Positions 10,822-20,677 of a stretch of 64,000 bases of DNA are shown here, piece after piece. This stretch comes from Haliclona indistincta (taxonomy: Eukaryota; Porifera; Demospongiae; Haplosclerida; Chalinidae), in contig OZ024783.1 in NCBI GenBank assembly GCA_964017065.1, forward strand, positions 3,149,665 to 3,213,664, given 5' to 3'. A program made the translations under genes and the position numbers. The notes under the pieces are model-generated. The model saw nothing but the letters and a program-made list of their open reading frames with translations. It made no database searches and had not been told where the DNA came from. The first letter of the stretch is position 1, and each line of letters opens with the position of its first letter.

Positions 10822-11529
10822 AGATATAACTCATAATACTGTTGTTGTGTATAAGTGCTGATAATACACTGTTTTCGCAAAAATTCGTGGGCGGGACTCG
10901 TTCGTGTTACCTACAATTTGTTGATGATATTCACTCGTTTGTAATTGTATTCACAGACCGCATAAACTAGCTTGCTTCCATCTGCTCATCCATTCCACCG
11001 TGGGTAGGTATAAAACGCGGAACGTGGAATGGAATGGAACGACGGAATGGAATATGGAATGGAACGTCAAACGGAAAAAACCTTGATTTGACTTGTTCAG
11101 CTTGAACCATGGCATAGAGCTCACTTCTTTAGAGTTGCCCAACGTAGTCTGATCTGTGTTCTGCAGTGTAGCCCTCAAAGACTAGCTGTAGGTCATGTGC
11201 CACTCGCTCAGGCTCATCGTGTGCAGACTACTGAATCAAGTTCATAAGAATTACTATTATAGCTCTCTTGGTGACGGAGAGAAACTCTACCCTTAGCTTA
11301 GGTCACCATAACATGACTTATAACCGTTGTTTGTATCCAGGCAGCATGTAGTCTACTCCGGTGCAACAAAGGGGTGTGGCTGTGCAGTATGAGTATGTTT
11401 ACAGTATGTTAGATAGACCTGGCAATATATAGGGGGCAACAAGGTTGAATTAGAAGCTATTTTAACAGGTTAACAGCAGTTATTAGGTTAACGTCAAAAT
11501 CTGCACAGTTATGCTGAAGCAGTGACTGG

Positions 11530-12206
11530 GATTAACTCAGTCATTCAGTGGTAAACTAGTGGTACACACAAGGATATCTGATGGTAGATACTTGGTTAAC
11601 TGGCTAACTCAGTTATTCAGTGGTAAACTAGTGGTAAACACAAGGATATCTGATGGTAGATACTTGGTTAACTGGTTAACTCAGTTATTCAGTGGTAAAC
11701 TAGTGGTAAACACAAGGATATCTGATGGTAGATACTTGGTTAAGTGTTATTCAGTGGTAAACTAGTGGTAAACACAAAGATATCTGATGGTAGATACTTG
11801 GTTAACTGGTTAACTCAGTTATTCAGTGGTAAACTAGTGGTAAACACAAATATATCTGATGGTAGATACTTGGTTAACTGGTTAACTCAGTTATTCAGTG
11901 GTAAACTAGTGGTAAACACAAGGATATCTGATGGTAGATACTTGGTTAAGTGTTATTCAGTGGTAAACTAGTGGTAAACACAAAGATATCTGATGGTAGA
12001 TACTTGGTTAACTGGTTAACTCAGTCATTCAGTGGTAAAAACGTGGATATCTGATGGTAGATACTAGGTTAACTGGTTAACTGGTTAACTCAGTCATTCA
12101 GTGGTAAACCAGTGGTAAACACAAGGATATCTGATGATAGAGACTAGGTTAACTGGTTAACTGGTTAACTCAGTCATTCTGTGGTAAACCAGTGGTAAAC
12201 ACAAGG
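11530..12206. repeat. Minisatellite, about 72-bp unit, inside the Mutator-like element
   Basis: About nine units of AGTGGTAAACTAGTGGTAAA, then ATATCTGATGGTAGATACTTG and GTTAACTGGTTAACTCAG, with some units shortened. Open frames across it (NTRISDGRYLVNWLTQLFSG repeats) are by-products of a unit length divisible by three and have no supporting gene context. Confidence 0.9.
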
Positions 12207-12304
12207 GGGTGTCTGGAAAATATAAACGAATCGCACTATGTACAGTGAACCATTTTAAAGCTAAGCTACAACTAAACCCAAAACCCTAAAACGTTCTCCT
12301 AACT

Positions 12305-12470
12305 GCGCAAAGTCGGGAGGGTCGTCCTAAACCGGGCCTTCGGCCCTTGGTAAGCCTAAGGATCGTCGAGAGGGTCGTCCTAAACCGGGCCTTCGGCCCT
12401 TGGAAAACCTAAGGATCGTCGGGAGGGAGTCGTCCTAAACCGGGCCCTAAAAACCTTCGCCTAGTATGGA
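12305..12470. repeat. GC-rich short tandem repeat with CCGGGCCTTCGGCCC hairpins
   Basis: Three imperfect units of about 57 bp: GTCGTCCTAAACC followed by GGGCCTTCGGCCC and CCTAAGGATCGTCG. GGGCC-TTC-GGCCC is a perfect hairpin. Located inside the 2.1-kb element. Confidence 0.7.
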
Positions 12471-13243
12471 CCTAACAGCGCCCAGTATGGACCTAACGGC
12501 GCCCAGTACTATATTACTCAAGTCAAAAGTACCAAGCAATTGCGGTCGCTATATAGTAAGTCTGCTGCGCCCAGTCATCATATCTGAACAGAGCCTGACT
12601 AACCACGGACAGACTGATAACCAAGGTGGTGTCGTGAATCAATGTGAAAGCCAGTTAACCTCGTTAACCTCATTAACCGGTTAACGGAAAAGACTATTCA
12701 ACTCTGCGGTCCCTATATATCGCCACATATGATGATGTTAGAACGTTAACTTAGTTCCAGCGTAAAGATCAGCGTGCGCTGTTAGACTAAACTCTGCCTG
12801 TATAGTTAGTGAGTTTAACCTCTGATTCATTTCTTACGAGTTACGCTCAAGCAGAAATCTCAGGCTGAGTTGCTTGTACATGTACTAAATAGTCTGAAAC
12901 CATGCAGCTATCAACGCTTCTCACACTCCACTACCGCTCTTCACTCTTTGCGTGCAGCAGTACGCAAGCTGAACAAGTCAAAGCAAGTGTCCTTTTTCTT
13001 TTCAAGTCGAAATTTGACTGTTTTCTATACTGTTTGACGTTCCATTCCATATTCCATTCCGCGTTCCATTCCATTCCACGTTCCGCGTTTTATACCTACC
13101 CTTCCACCGTTCCATCACTCATCTGTTCCAGTTCAGCGATTTCGATGTATGCTCTCAGTCACCGAGTCACGCAATGTTGTAATAGGAACAGCTACTTCAG
13201 TTCGTTCAACTTGCCAGCTGATTGAAGACTTGCTATTTGCAAA

Positions 13244-13483
13244 ATGGAGCTGTTTGCAGAGAGGGTATCAACTCCACTGCCGTTCCCCCAGCCAGCAACA
13301 AGACACGATCAAGATGAGCCAGTGCAGAGTGAAGAGGACGAGTTCTCTATGATGCAGCAGCAGTACTCGTGGCTTCGTGAACCTATTCAATGCAGTGATG
13401 CAGACGAGCAGATTATAAACTATAGTATTGAAGAACAGAACTATGACAAAGAAAAGAGTGAACTAGTCTGCTGTGGATATTAA
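13244..13483 (+). CDS. Small conserved ORF of 79 codons (ORF79), copy 1
   Basis: Product not recognised: an acidic, Gln/Glu-rich small protein (PVQSEEDEFSMMQQQYSW, CSDADEQIINYSIEEQNYDK, end LVCCGY) without signal peptide or membrane segment. It is nearly identical to 28037-28276, and differences are few, with no frame breaks. Fragments of it lie at 21470-21751 and 25191-25355. An AATAAA occurs about 160 bp downstream (13645). Start chosen at MELFAERV because both full copies share it; longer upstream frames are not shared. It could also be the last exon of a larger gene. Confidence 0.5.
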   Translation: MELFAERVSTPLPFPQPATRHDQDEPVQSEEDEFSMMQQQYSWLREPIQCSDADEQIINYSIEEQNYDKEKSELVCCGY

Positions 13484-13821
13484 GAATTGTTTTGTCACTG
13501 CTTTTGTTCGCTTACCTGATCAGAGTAATTTTAAATAGTTTTTATCTTATGTAAATCTGCTAATAATTATGGATTCTTCCTCGTTTTTGTCAAAACATGG
13601 TTGCACTAGTTGTCGGGGCTGAATTTGTGGTTGGATTAAAGTTGTAATAAATGTAGATTTGAAGTGTTTCGCTAGCATCTATAAGACCCAAGCTATGCAA
13701 TACTGCCTGTACATGTGCATTGATTGCAAACTGACCACATACAAACTGAAACAGCATTGATCAAAGTTACCATGAATACCATAACAGACTGTTAGGCTGC
13801 ATTATTTCGATTATAATAAGG

Positions 13822-13975
13822 GTCCCGCTGCAGGTCCCTGGACTGTCTTACTTAGGTTAGATTTTGTTTTAAAATATTAGTTATAGTTAACTTCGTTGCT
13901 TTTTTTATCAATATGACTGTGCATGTGTTAAAATTAATTTTCATTATGGTATGAAATTAATGATATTTACTTTGA
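13822..13975. other. About 150 bp present only in copy 1
   Basis: Copy 2 passes from GATTATAATAA straight into an AT-rich stretch at 28650, whereas copy 1 has GGGTCCCGCTGCAGGTCCC and following sequence before the common AAAAAACAACATCGATGATG resumes. No clear target duplication. Confidence 0.5.
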
Positions 13976-14344
13976 AAAAAAAATTATAATAATAATCATG
14001 AAAGTTAAAAAACAACATCGATGATGAATTGATTTTGCTCTGTCCACTTTAGGCAGCTGGTATTACATAGGTAGCCATTCGCCATCAACTAATGTGTGTT
14101 TTTATCATTGGAGTAGAGAAACACTGATGAAAGGTTTAAAAGGAAAATGTATTTGAGTATTAGTGTGTGTATGGGATGGTGGGTGTGTTCTATTTCTTTC
14201 TCTCTTTGAACCATCTGTAAGTCCTGGGGTGAGTGCCATCACCAGGAATCTTGACAAACCTCTCTTTACACTGTAACAGAACAACACAACATGAAGCAGT
14301 ATAATAATAGCATCTACTGTTGTAATGTGCTGTTTTAAGGTGGC

Positions 14345-14863
14345 GTTACGCATAGTTAATATTCAACACCCACGCAACACAGCGATTTACATAACAGTAT
14401 GGGGAAAATAATACATGAAGCGTCTGTGGCTGTTTTCTCGAATGTCAAGAAATAGATCGACGTGCTTCAAGCGCAGCAGCATCTTGCCCACAGACGTACA
14501 GAGCGAATTTCCGTAATATGATCTAGATTTTATAAAAAGAATTTTTCTGGTCTAGGTTTGCTGTTTTGCCACAGGTGTATCGAAAAATTGCTCATGTTCA
14601 TGTTTGTGTGCCAGCTAAAATTTGTTAGCATAAAAACTAAGTTCTTTCCGGAGCAAGCAAGCCAGACTGGAGATAGCAGCCACAGACCGGTCTATACTGG
14701 GTGAGCTCACTGCTCCACGTTAGCTAACACTTCGTGACTGAAACTTGCTATAATCGATGTTTATCGATAGACAAAACAAAATGCATTTTTGAGCACGCCT
14801 GTACAAAATACCATGGCTGGAAAATAAAGCTACTTGCAAGTTATGAATCTCATTATATTGACC
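14345..14863. other. Copy-1-specific segment left of the retrotransposon, origin unclear
   Basis: Absent from copy 2, where the corresponding site (about 29060) continues directly into the sequence that follows the retrotransposon. Contains GTCTGTGGCTG (14423) inverted as CAGCCACAGAC (14683), and a TAATCGATGTTTATCGATAGACAAA stretch (split by substitutions elsewhere) reminiscent of the foldback arms at 59.6-61.8 kb. Probably a degraded element into or beside which the retrotransposon inserted. Confidence 0.5.
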
Positions 14864-15021
14864 TTAAATGAGGTTTAACCCATGTTAAACCAAGTTAACG
14901 AGTTAGATCAGACCGCGCATCACGTGAGGCCATGCCATGCGTTCCAGGGCAGCTACACGCATGCTCGACAGTTTGAGCGCACGAGCAGCTACAGGTACTA
15001 GGTAGAGGCGCGACTAGAGAT
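14864..15021 (+). repeat. Split direct repeat A1
   Basis: 158 bp starting TTAAATGAGGTTTAACC and ending GCGCGACTAGAGAT; same as A2. Contains GGTTTAACCCATGTTAAACC, an imperfect hairpin. Confidence 0.93.
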
Positions 15022-16584
15022 GACTACTGCCTCCAGCCTCCCGGCTACGTCGACTCCTTCGGTGACAGCGATTGCCGGCTTCTCTGGATCCGGTCCTGGT
15101 ACTTCCTCGTCAGCCGACCCACCGCCATTCTCCCCCGAGCAGCTGAACTGGATCGACTCTTTCATCACCAGCCGCACTCGCGTGCGCCCTGTGCCCGTCA
15201 CCACCACCACTACGGACGCCAGTGTCAGTGATCCAGTGACGCACGGATCTTCCGGAGGTAAGCAGCCAAACACACAAGCACAGCCTGCACACACTTGTGG
15301 CTCATGCTTTTGACCTAGTACCCGAGCTTCCCGGCGACCGGGTAGTAGCTCGCGCGGCTTCACAAGCCCGGCGATCGGGTAATGTCACTCATGTCATGCC
15401 CTGCCCAGCAGCTGGCTAAGACTCGGCTAACAGCCCGGCGACCGGGTAGTAGTGGACCCGAGAGGATGTCCAGCAGATGCAAACTCCCCCGGCGATCGGG
15501 TGCGAGCATTTTGTGGCTGCCCACGTTCCGGCGACCGGAAATACACTTGAGGCATCTCGTTTCTCTTGTGCAAGCAACGCGTTGAGGGTCCCGGCGACCG
15601 GGACAACTAGCTATATTCAGCACTGGCCACCGCAGACAATTCACACAGCTGTGCCTAATTTGTTTTGCTACAGGCTCTGAGGTTCCACATTTCATGCCCC
15701 TCTTCACGTCTACAATCTCTCACCCGCTAATAGTCGGATCAGGGCACGCCCCTCTGGCCCATCCAAGTCCTATAATTCCACCGCCAAAGTCAGCCGGCCC
15801 AGGTTCCGAAAGATTTGCACCAGTCCCGGGTTTTGCCCTCGTCCCACCGAAGCTGGTCCAGCGCATCCGGCGAGGAGACTATATCGAAATGAGGGAGATG
15901 TTGCCGGACGCGTGGCAGAGTCTCACGGATGATCAGTCGTGCTGCCGAGACAAACGTCCTAGACGAGGCGGGCTGGTTACAGATATACTACTGTGGACTC
16001 AAGGATATGCTGCTCTGGTGGCTATACTAGCTACAGTTCACCCAGACAAGATCGCCCACTTCATGGCCTACTTAAAAACAATAACACACGCCAGCAGAAA
16101 CTATGGGGCTACTGCCTGGGCCAGTTACGACGCAGCTTACCGCCGCCAGGCAGCTGCTTGTGGTTTCTATGACTGGGCAGTCATTGACTCGGCTCTATAT
16201 AGCGAAGCATTCACTGGAAGAGCACTCACCATACCTCGCTGTCGTTACTGTCTATCCGAGACTCATAGCTCGAATGACTGTGTCTACGCGCCATCAGATG
16301 AAATGCCTTACGCCAAGGTACCCCGACCCCTGCCATCCACTTCCTCGACACACGTCACCGGAGATCAGCCCAGGGCAAGCGGAGGTGTGGAACTCTGTGG
16401 TTTGTTTAATAAAGCTGAAGGCAACCAATGCAACTACAAGTTCTGTAGGTATGCCCACATTTGTAGCAAGTGCCGCAAGGGTCCTCACCCAGCATCGGAA
16501 TGTGGGAAACAGGGTACAGCTAGGCCACCCCGGCAAAGGCAGGCGTTGGACAGGACCCGCTTCCCACCAGCGACCACTCAGTGA
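15020..16584 (+). CDS. Retrotransposon ORF1, gag-like with CCCH and CCHC zinc motifs (one intron)
   Basis: Putative structural protein of the element. Exons 15020-15257 and 15674-16584 join in phase 1 (donor GGAG|GTAAGC, acceptor TTTTGCTACAG|GC), giving 382 residues. The N-terminus is Ser/Thr/Pro-rich (MTTASSLPATSTPS). The C-terminal part has a CCCH finger (CGLFNKAEGNQC, CRYAH) followed at once by a CCHC-type knuckle (CSKCRKGPHPASEC), a pairing known from YR-element ORF1 proteins. The start overlaps the last base of A1. Without splicing, the first exon frame stops at about 15313 and the second part would have to start at its own Met (15694). So the intron is an inference from consensus sites and phase. 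Confidence 0.75.
15258..15673 (+). other. ORF1 intron carrying an array of six CCCGG-CGA-CCGGG hairpins
   Basis: Short GC-rich palindromes at 15330-15342, 15367-15379, 15434-15446, 15488-15500, 15526-15540 and 15588-15604, all with loop CGA. The fifth changes both arms together (TTCCGG / CCGGAA) and the sixth extends the stem (GTCCCGG / CCGGGAC). Two have a G-U-tolerant T (CGATCGGG). Stem conservation with paired changes argues for selected RNA or DNA structure. No ORF of its own. Confidence 0.75.
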
Positions 16585-16821
16585 CACGGCACAACTTCTC
16601 TGCTAGCCAACCCCTCTTCTCAGGAGCATATAACCAGCTGAATTGTATAGCCACACGCCGCTGCAGTCACTTATTAAGTGCAAAATTCTAGGCAGCTACT
16701 CATGTATTCCAAACTAAAGCAGGATTGCTTGTACTACTCATGTATTTGTATTGATTTGCACTCTGTTAATAATGTTTGCTGACCGAACTCGTGCGATTGA
16801 TGCACACTGTATGCTCCACCA

Positions 16822-18648
16822 ATGCATGTCTCTGTCCGCCCTAGGGGCGTGACCTGCCCACTCACTTGTGCAAGTGTGTGGGCACCACTTCATCCTTCTC
16901 GTGCCCCTACAGGATCAGCCTCACTAATGCATTACAAGTACACCCCGGACTTACTTCAACTGGACAAGCTTCGACCTGACACTCTAAGCCCCACCCCCAT
17001 ACAACTCCACCCAAGTGTTTCTCCACTCACCGCCCGATTGGAGGCCTGGCGCTCCCGGCTGGCAGCCCATCCCGACCGCGAGTTTGCTGAATATATCCTC
17101 GAAGGATTACAGCTTGGCTTCAGAATAGGATTTGACTACTCTCACCCGCTAGTATCGTCTAGAAGAAACATGCGGTCAGCGAGACTTCACCCCAACGTTG
17201 TCGAAGAATACCTCTACGGCGAATGCGCCGAAGGAAGAATCATCGGCCCCCTAGCCTCAACAATCGGCATCCACACCAGCAGATTCGGGGTAATACCGAA
17301 GGGTCACACGCCAGGGAAGTGGCGTTTAATCACTGACCTCTCGTCTCCGGAAGGAAGGAGCGTCAATGATGGCATAGACTCAACCCTTTGCTCACTCCAG
17401 TACACCTCCGTGGACCGAATCGCCAGAGTAGCTGCTAGCTTCGGCCCTGGCTCCCTGTTAGCCAAGATAGATATAAAGTCAGCATACCGACTCGTCCCTG
17501 TGCACCAGGATGACCGTCCTCTCCTGGGAGTGTCTTGGCAGGGTCAGTGTTTCATGGATGCAATGTTACCATTTGGTCTGAGATCGGCGCCAAAAATCTT
17601 TACGGCGGTCGCTGACGCGCTTGAGTGGTGCGTCCGCCATAACCATCACATTCCTTTTATTGATCACTATCTCGACGACTTCATTGTGGTGGGACCGCCC
17701 AACTCAAGAGCATGCGCGGATGCATTGCTAGCTCTAGAGGAGGAGTGTGAACACCTTGGCTTCCCTCTCGCACCTGAGAAGAAAGAGGGCCCGGCATCAA
17801 CAATAACCTTTCTTGGTATCCTCGTCGACACCACGAGTGGCACGCTCTCGCTGCCACAAGCAAAACTGGTACGCCTACGAGAGGAAATCAACCACTGGCT
17901 ATCTCGGCGCACTTGCCGCAAGAGGGAACTTGAATCCTTGGTGGGAACGTTACAATTTGCAGCTAAAGTCATCAAACCGGGACGGTCTTTCGTCCGAAGG
18001 TTAATCGACCTTCTCAAGACAAGGCGCCGCCCCGAGCACTACATACGCCTTAACAACCTTGTCAAGTCTGACCTCTTGTGGTGGAAGGCTTTTGCAGATC
18101 ACTGGAATGGAGTTGCCTTTTTCCCTCCCGAGACTGGAGCTGAGCTAGAATTCACGTCGGACGCATCAGGATCTTGGGGGTGTGGGGCGTGGTCAGATGA
18201 CAACTGGTGGCAGTTCAAGTGGCCCGCAAGTTTACAGATTGGTATCGCCTTTAAGGAGCTATTTGCGGTTGTCCTGTCCACAGCAGTCTGGGGACCTCAG
18301 TGGAAGGGCAGGCGCGTTCGTGGTTACTGTGACAACCAGTCTGTTATTGATATGCTCTTATCTCGCACAAGCAAGGAGCAGCACATTATGCACCTGCTAC
18401 GCTGCCTATTCTTCATCGAAGCAAAGTACCAATTTGTTATAACAGTTGAACACATTGCAGGCTCAGACAACAGTCTAGCTGACGATCTGTCTCGTGATCG
18501 GCTGTCTTCCTTTCTGCAGAGAACCAAAGCACGGCCACTCCCCATGCCCATCCCCCCACTGCTACCGGAGCTACTGTTGGATACGGAGGCAATGTGGACC
18601 TCTCCAGCTTGGATGCGACCATTCACGGATATTGTTACCTCGGCCTAG
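16822..18648 (+). CDS. Reverse transcriptase / RNase H of YR retrotransposon
   Basis: 608 residues. RT core: KWRLITDLS, AKIDIKSAYRLVPVH (motif A Asp), MLPFGLRSAPKIF and the catalytic YLDDFIVVG box. It is followed by RNase H with SDASGSWGCGAW, KELFAVVL, CDNQSV and a late Asp (GSDNSLADDLSR). All four acidic RNase H positions seem present, so the domain looks intact. Acts in reverse transcription of the element RNA. The start is uncertain: Met at 16822 or 16927 both precede the conserved region. The end overlaps the recombinase ORF by 55 bp in another frame. Confidence 0.9.
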   Translation: MHVSVRPRGVTCPLTCASVWAPLHPSRAPTGSASLMHYKYTPDLLQLDKLRPDTLSPTPIQLHPSVSPLTARLEAWRSRLAAHPDREFAEYILEGLQLGFRIGFDYSHPLVSSRRNMRSARLHPNVVEEYLYGECAEGRIIGPLASTIGIHTSRFGVIPKGHTPGKWRLITDLSSPEGRSVNDGIDSTLCSLQYTSVDRIARVAASFGPGSLLAKIDIKSAYRLVPVHQDDRPLLGVSWQGQCFMDAMLPFGLRSAPKIFTAVADALEWCVRHNHHIPFIDHYLDDFIVVGPPNSRACADALLALEEECEHLGFPLAPEKKEGPASTITFLGILVDTTSGTLSLPQAKLVRLREEINHWLSRRTCRKRELESLVGTLQFAAKVIKPGRSFVRRLIDLLKTRRRPEHYIRLNNLVKSDLLWWKAFADHWNGVAFFPPETGAELEFTSDASGSWGCGAWSDDNWWQFKWPASLQIGIAFKELFAVVLSTAVWGPQWKGRRVRGYCDNQSVIDMLLSRTSKEQHIMHLLRCLFFIEAKYQFVITVEHIAGSDNSLADDLSRDRLSSFLQRTKARPLPMPIPPLLPELLLDTEAMWTSPAWMRPFTDIVTSA

Positions 18649-19616
18649 CTCAATCCACTCACAAAGCATACAAAGTAGCGGTCAACCGTTTCACGGCATT
18701 TTGTGCTAAGTTCAATGTTGTTAACCCATTTCCGGTTGATGAATTGTTGTTGTGCCGATTTGTAGCATCGTTAGCTCAAGAGGGACTGTCCCCTAGCACA
18801 ATCAAATCATATCTAGCAGGTGTACGCAACGCCCAGATTAGCAAAGGGTTACCTGAACCGGATAAGGCGTGTACGATGCCACGCCTCAAGCTTTTGCAAG
18901 CGGGGGTGGCAAAAGCGAGGGCTACAGGAGAGACGCCTTCGTCCCGGAAGCAGCGCCTCCCGATTACACCCGTTATCTTGAATGGCATACTAAGCGCTTG
19001 GGTTACCCCGTCTGGCGCTCAAGAGCACACAGCGCACGACCTGGCCTTACTCAGGGCTGCAGCCACAGCTTGTTTCTTTGGTTTCTTCCGGGCTGGTGAA
19101 ATTACTTTGCCATCGCAATCAGCGTTCGACCAGCGGTTCCATCTCGCCTGGGGTGACGTAGCGGCGGACGATGGGAAGCCCCCCTCCATGATCCGCATCC
19201 ACTTGAAAAGGTCGAAGTGCGACCAGCTAGGGAAGGGCGTAGATGTCTACCTGGGTCGCACTTGTGGACCCGCCTGTCCCGTCTCCGAAATGCTAGGCTA
19301 CATTGAGCTTCGCGGACCGGCCCCGGGTCCCTTCTTCCGCTTCCACGACGGATCACCGCTCACCAAGTCGGCGTTTGTTGAGAGAGTACGGAGGGCCTTA
19401 TCATCGGTAGGGTACCAGCCGGGAGCCTATGCAGGTCATAGTTTTCGCATAGGGGCTGCCACTGCTGCTCTGGAGGCCGGTCTAGAGGACTCTGTCATCC
19501 GCCTGATGGGGCGGTGGAACAGCGACGCGTTTCACCGGTACATCCGCACGCCCAGGGACACGCTAGCAGGCTACTCAGGTGCCCTGTTGCGGGGGCGGCA
19601 AGAACCACGTCAATGA
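18594..19616 (+). CDS. Tyrosine recombinase (integrase) of YR retrotransposon
   Basis: 340 residues. N-terminal SAM-like core-binding part (QSTHKAYKVAVNRFTAFC), then the catalytic domain: Arg I in FFGFFRAGEITL, the H-x-x-R box as AGHSFRIGAATAA, and the C-terminal MGRWNSDAFHRYIRTP with the nucleophilic Tyr in HRYIR. All the R-K/H-R-H/W-Y hallmark residues I can place are present. It inserts circular cDNA by site-specific recombination. Overlaps the RT ORF start-to-end, suggesting coupled translation or a downstream start. Confidence 0.9.
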   Translation: MDLSSLDATIHGYCYLGLAQSTHKAYKVAVNRFTAFCAKFNVVNPFPVDELLLCRFVASLAQEGLSPSTIKSYLAGVRNAQISKGLPEPDKACTMPRLKLLQAGVAKARATGETPSSRKQRLPITPVILNGILSAWVTPSGAQEHTAHDLALLRAAATACFFGFFRAGEITLPSQSAFDQRFHLAWGDVAADDGKPPSMIRIHLKRSKCDQLGKGVDVYLGRTCGPACPVSEMLGYIELRGPAPGPFFRFHDGSPLTKSAFVERVRRALSSVGYQPGAYAGHSFRIGAATAALEAGLEDSVIRLMGRWNSDAFHRYIRTPRDTLAGYSGALLRGRQEPRQ

Positions 19617-19798
19617 GCACTGGAATAGGACATCTTAGCAATAGACAGTATGCATATCAACATTATTAGTCAGGGTGATGTTTAATGTTATGGCGTAGCA
19701 GTGGCGTATGGGTGGCCAACAGCGACGCGCATCAAAGGACAGATATCCAGCGGTGAGGAACTGGGTACTTGGGGAGTCCGGGTGTACCACCCGGCTTG

Positions 19799-19975
19799 GG
19801 GGAAGCTTCTGGGGTCCACAACTGACACTGCGGACCCCGTAAACCCTCAAGTACCCGCTATTCGTTAGAGGGCGGGGTAGGAACGCCCACTTCCGGTCTC
19901 GATAATCGCCAAACCATGTATGGAAACAGGACAGGTGTAGCATGCCCCGCAATTATGTAGATGACATGAGTTAAA
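19799..19975 (+). repeat. Split direct repeat B1
   Basis: 177 bp from GGGGAAGCTTCTGGGG to GACATGAGTTAAA; identical by eye to B2. Overlaps A2 by TTAAA, the likely recombination junction. Confidence 0.9.
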
Positions 19976-20128
19976 TGAGGTTTAACCCATGTTAAACCAA
20001 GTTAACGAGTTAGATCAGACCGCGCATCACGTGAGGCCATGCCATGCGTTCCAGGGCAGCTACACGCATGCTCGACAGTTTGAGCGCACGAGCAGCTACA
20101 GGTACTAGGTAGAGGCGCGACTAGAGAT
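19971..20128 (+). repeat. Split direct repeat A2
   Basis: Second copy of A1, followed by about 93 bp of unique sequence before B2. Confidence 0.9.
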
Positions 20129-20221
20129 CCCCATCCCACCTGTCCCCGGTTACATTCGGGTTGGCATTTTTTTTCTCTCCACCTGTGTGTGCCCATGGGT
20201 GTGACTATTCGAGGCCGTGAA

Positions 20222-20398
20222 GGGGAAGCTTCTGGGGTCCACAACTGACACTGCGGACCCCGTAAACCCTCAAGTACCCGCTATTCGTTAGAGGGCGGGG
20301 TAGGAACGCCCACTTCCGGTCTCGATAATCGCCAAACCATGTATGGAAACAGGACAGGTGTAGCATGCCCCGCAATTATGTAGATGACATGAGTTAAA
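20222..20398 (+). repeat. Split direct repeat B2, right end of element
   Basis: Second copy of B1; element ends GAGTTAAA before host CTATAG. Confidence 0.9.
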
Positions 20399-20448
20399 CT
20401 ATAGAATACACATATACAGGCTTATTGCATTCCATCTATCAAGTTCGT

Positions 20449-20491
20449 GTTTTATGTTGTTTTCATGTACTTCATGAAAACAACATAAAAC
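20449..20491. repeat. Perfect hairpin, 19-bp arms
   Basis: GTTTTATGTTGTTTTCATG, loop TACTT, then its exact reverse complement. Absent from the matching position in copy 2, so a small palindromic insertion or expansion is possible. Confidence 0.8.
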
Positions 20492-20677
20492 AACAACAAC
20501 ATAGCCTACTGCAACGTGGTGTGGTGAGCTCTTTCAAAACAGAGCCAGTCCAAACTTTGATGGGACCAGTGTGCAGAAAGCCTATCTCCCAATCACTATA
20601 TACTGTACGTTCTTGCCTACCAAGTATACAGAGTTGGAAAAGGTCTATACATCTGACCATCTCTTGAGTGTGCCTAC

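Larger units (their letters stand above)
10993..13110. mobile_element. Mutator-like non-autonomous element, 2.1 kb, 9-bp target duplication
   Basis: Element 11002-13101. TTCCACCGT is present at 10993-11001 and 13102-13110, and only once in the unoccupied copy 2 site (about 27894-27902), which proves the insertion. TIRs begin GGGTAGGTATAAAACGCGG and match for about 70 bp (GGAATGGAATGGAACG-type repeats), with weaker matching further in. The interior contains a minisatellite and GC-rich repeats but no transposase. TIR start and design resemble the 5802-6600 element (both GGGTA..., AAAAC, GGAACG). Confidence 0.92.
14864..20398 (+). mobile_element. Complete tyrosine-recombinase retrotransposon (DIRS/Ngaro type), split direct repeats
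   Basis: Order: A1 (14864-15021) - ORF1 - RT/RNase H - tyrosine recombinase - B1 (19799-19975) - A2 (19971-20128) - B2 (20222-20398). A1 and A2 (158 bp), and B1 and B2 (177 bp), look identical by eye, implying recent insertion. Split direct repeats and a recombinase instead of a DDE integrase define the YR retrotransposons; no target duplication is expected or seen. Clearly more GC-rich than its surroundings. The right flank (CTATAGAATACACAT) matches the empty copy 2 site near 29073. No methyltransferase domain was noticed, which leans to Ngaro/PAT rather than DIRS1. Confidence 0.93.

Noticed and set aside
11559..11971. Repeat proteins NTRISDGRYLVNWL...
   Set aside because: A tandem repeat whose unit length is a multiple of three stays open by chance; no start context, splice sites or homologues.
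12305..12470. tRNA or rRNA-like GC-rich RNA gene
   Set aside because: Hairpins are tandemly repeated and no cloverleaf or A/B box arrangement could be found.
15360..15707. Antisense ORFs across the retrotransposon 5' region
   Set aside because: Shadow frames in GC-rich sequence; the sense strand has domain evidence.
14864..20398. Bacterial or viral origin for the GC-rich block
   Set aside because: RT, RNase H, tyrosine recombinase and split repeats identify a eukaryotic YR retrotransposon; composition is a property of the element.
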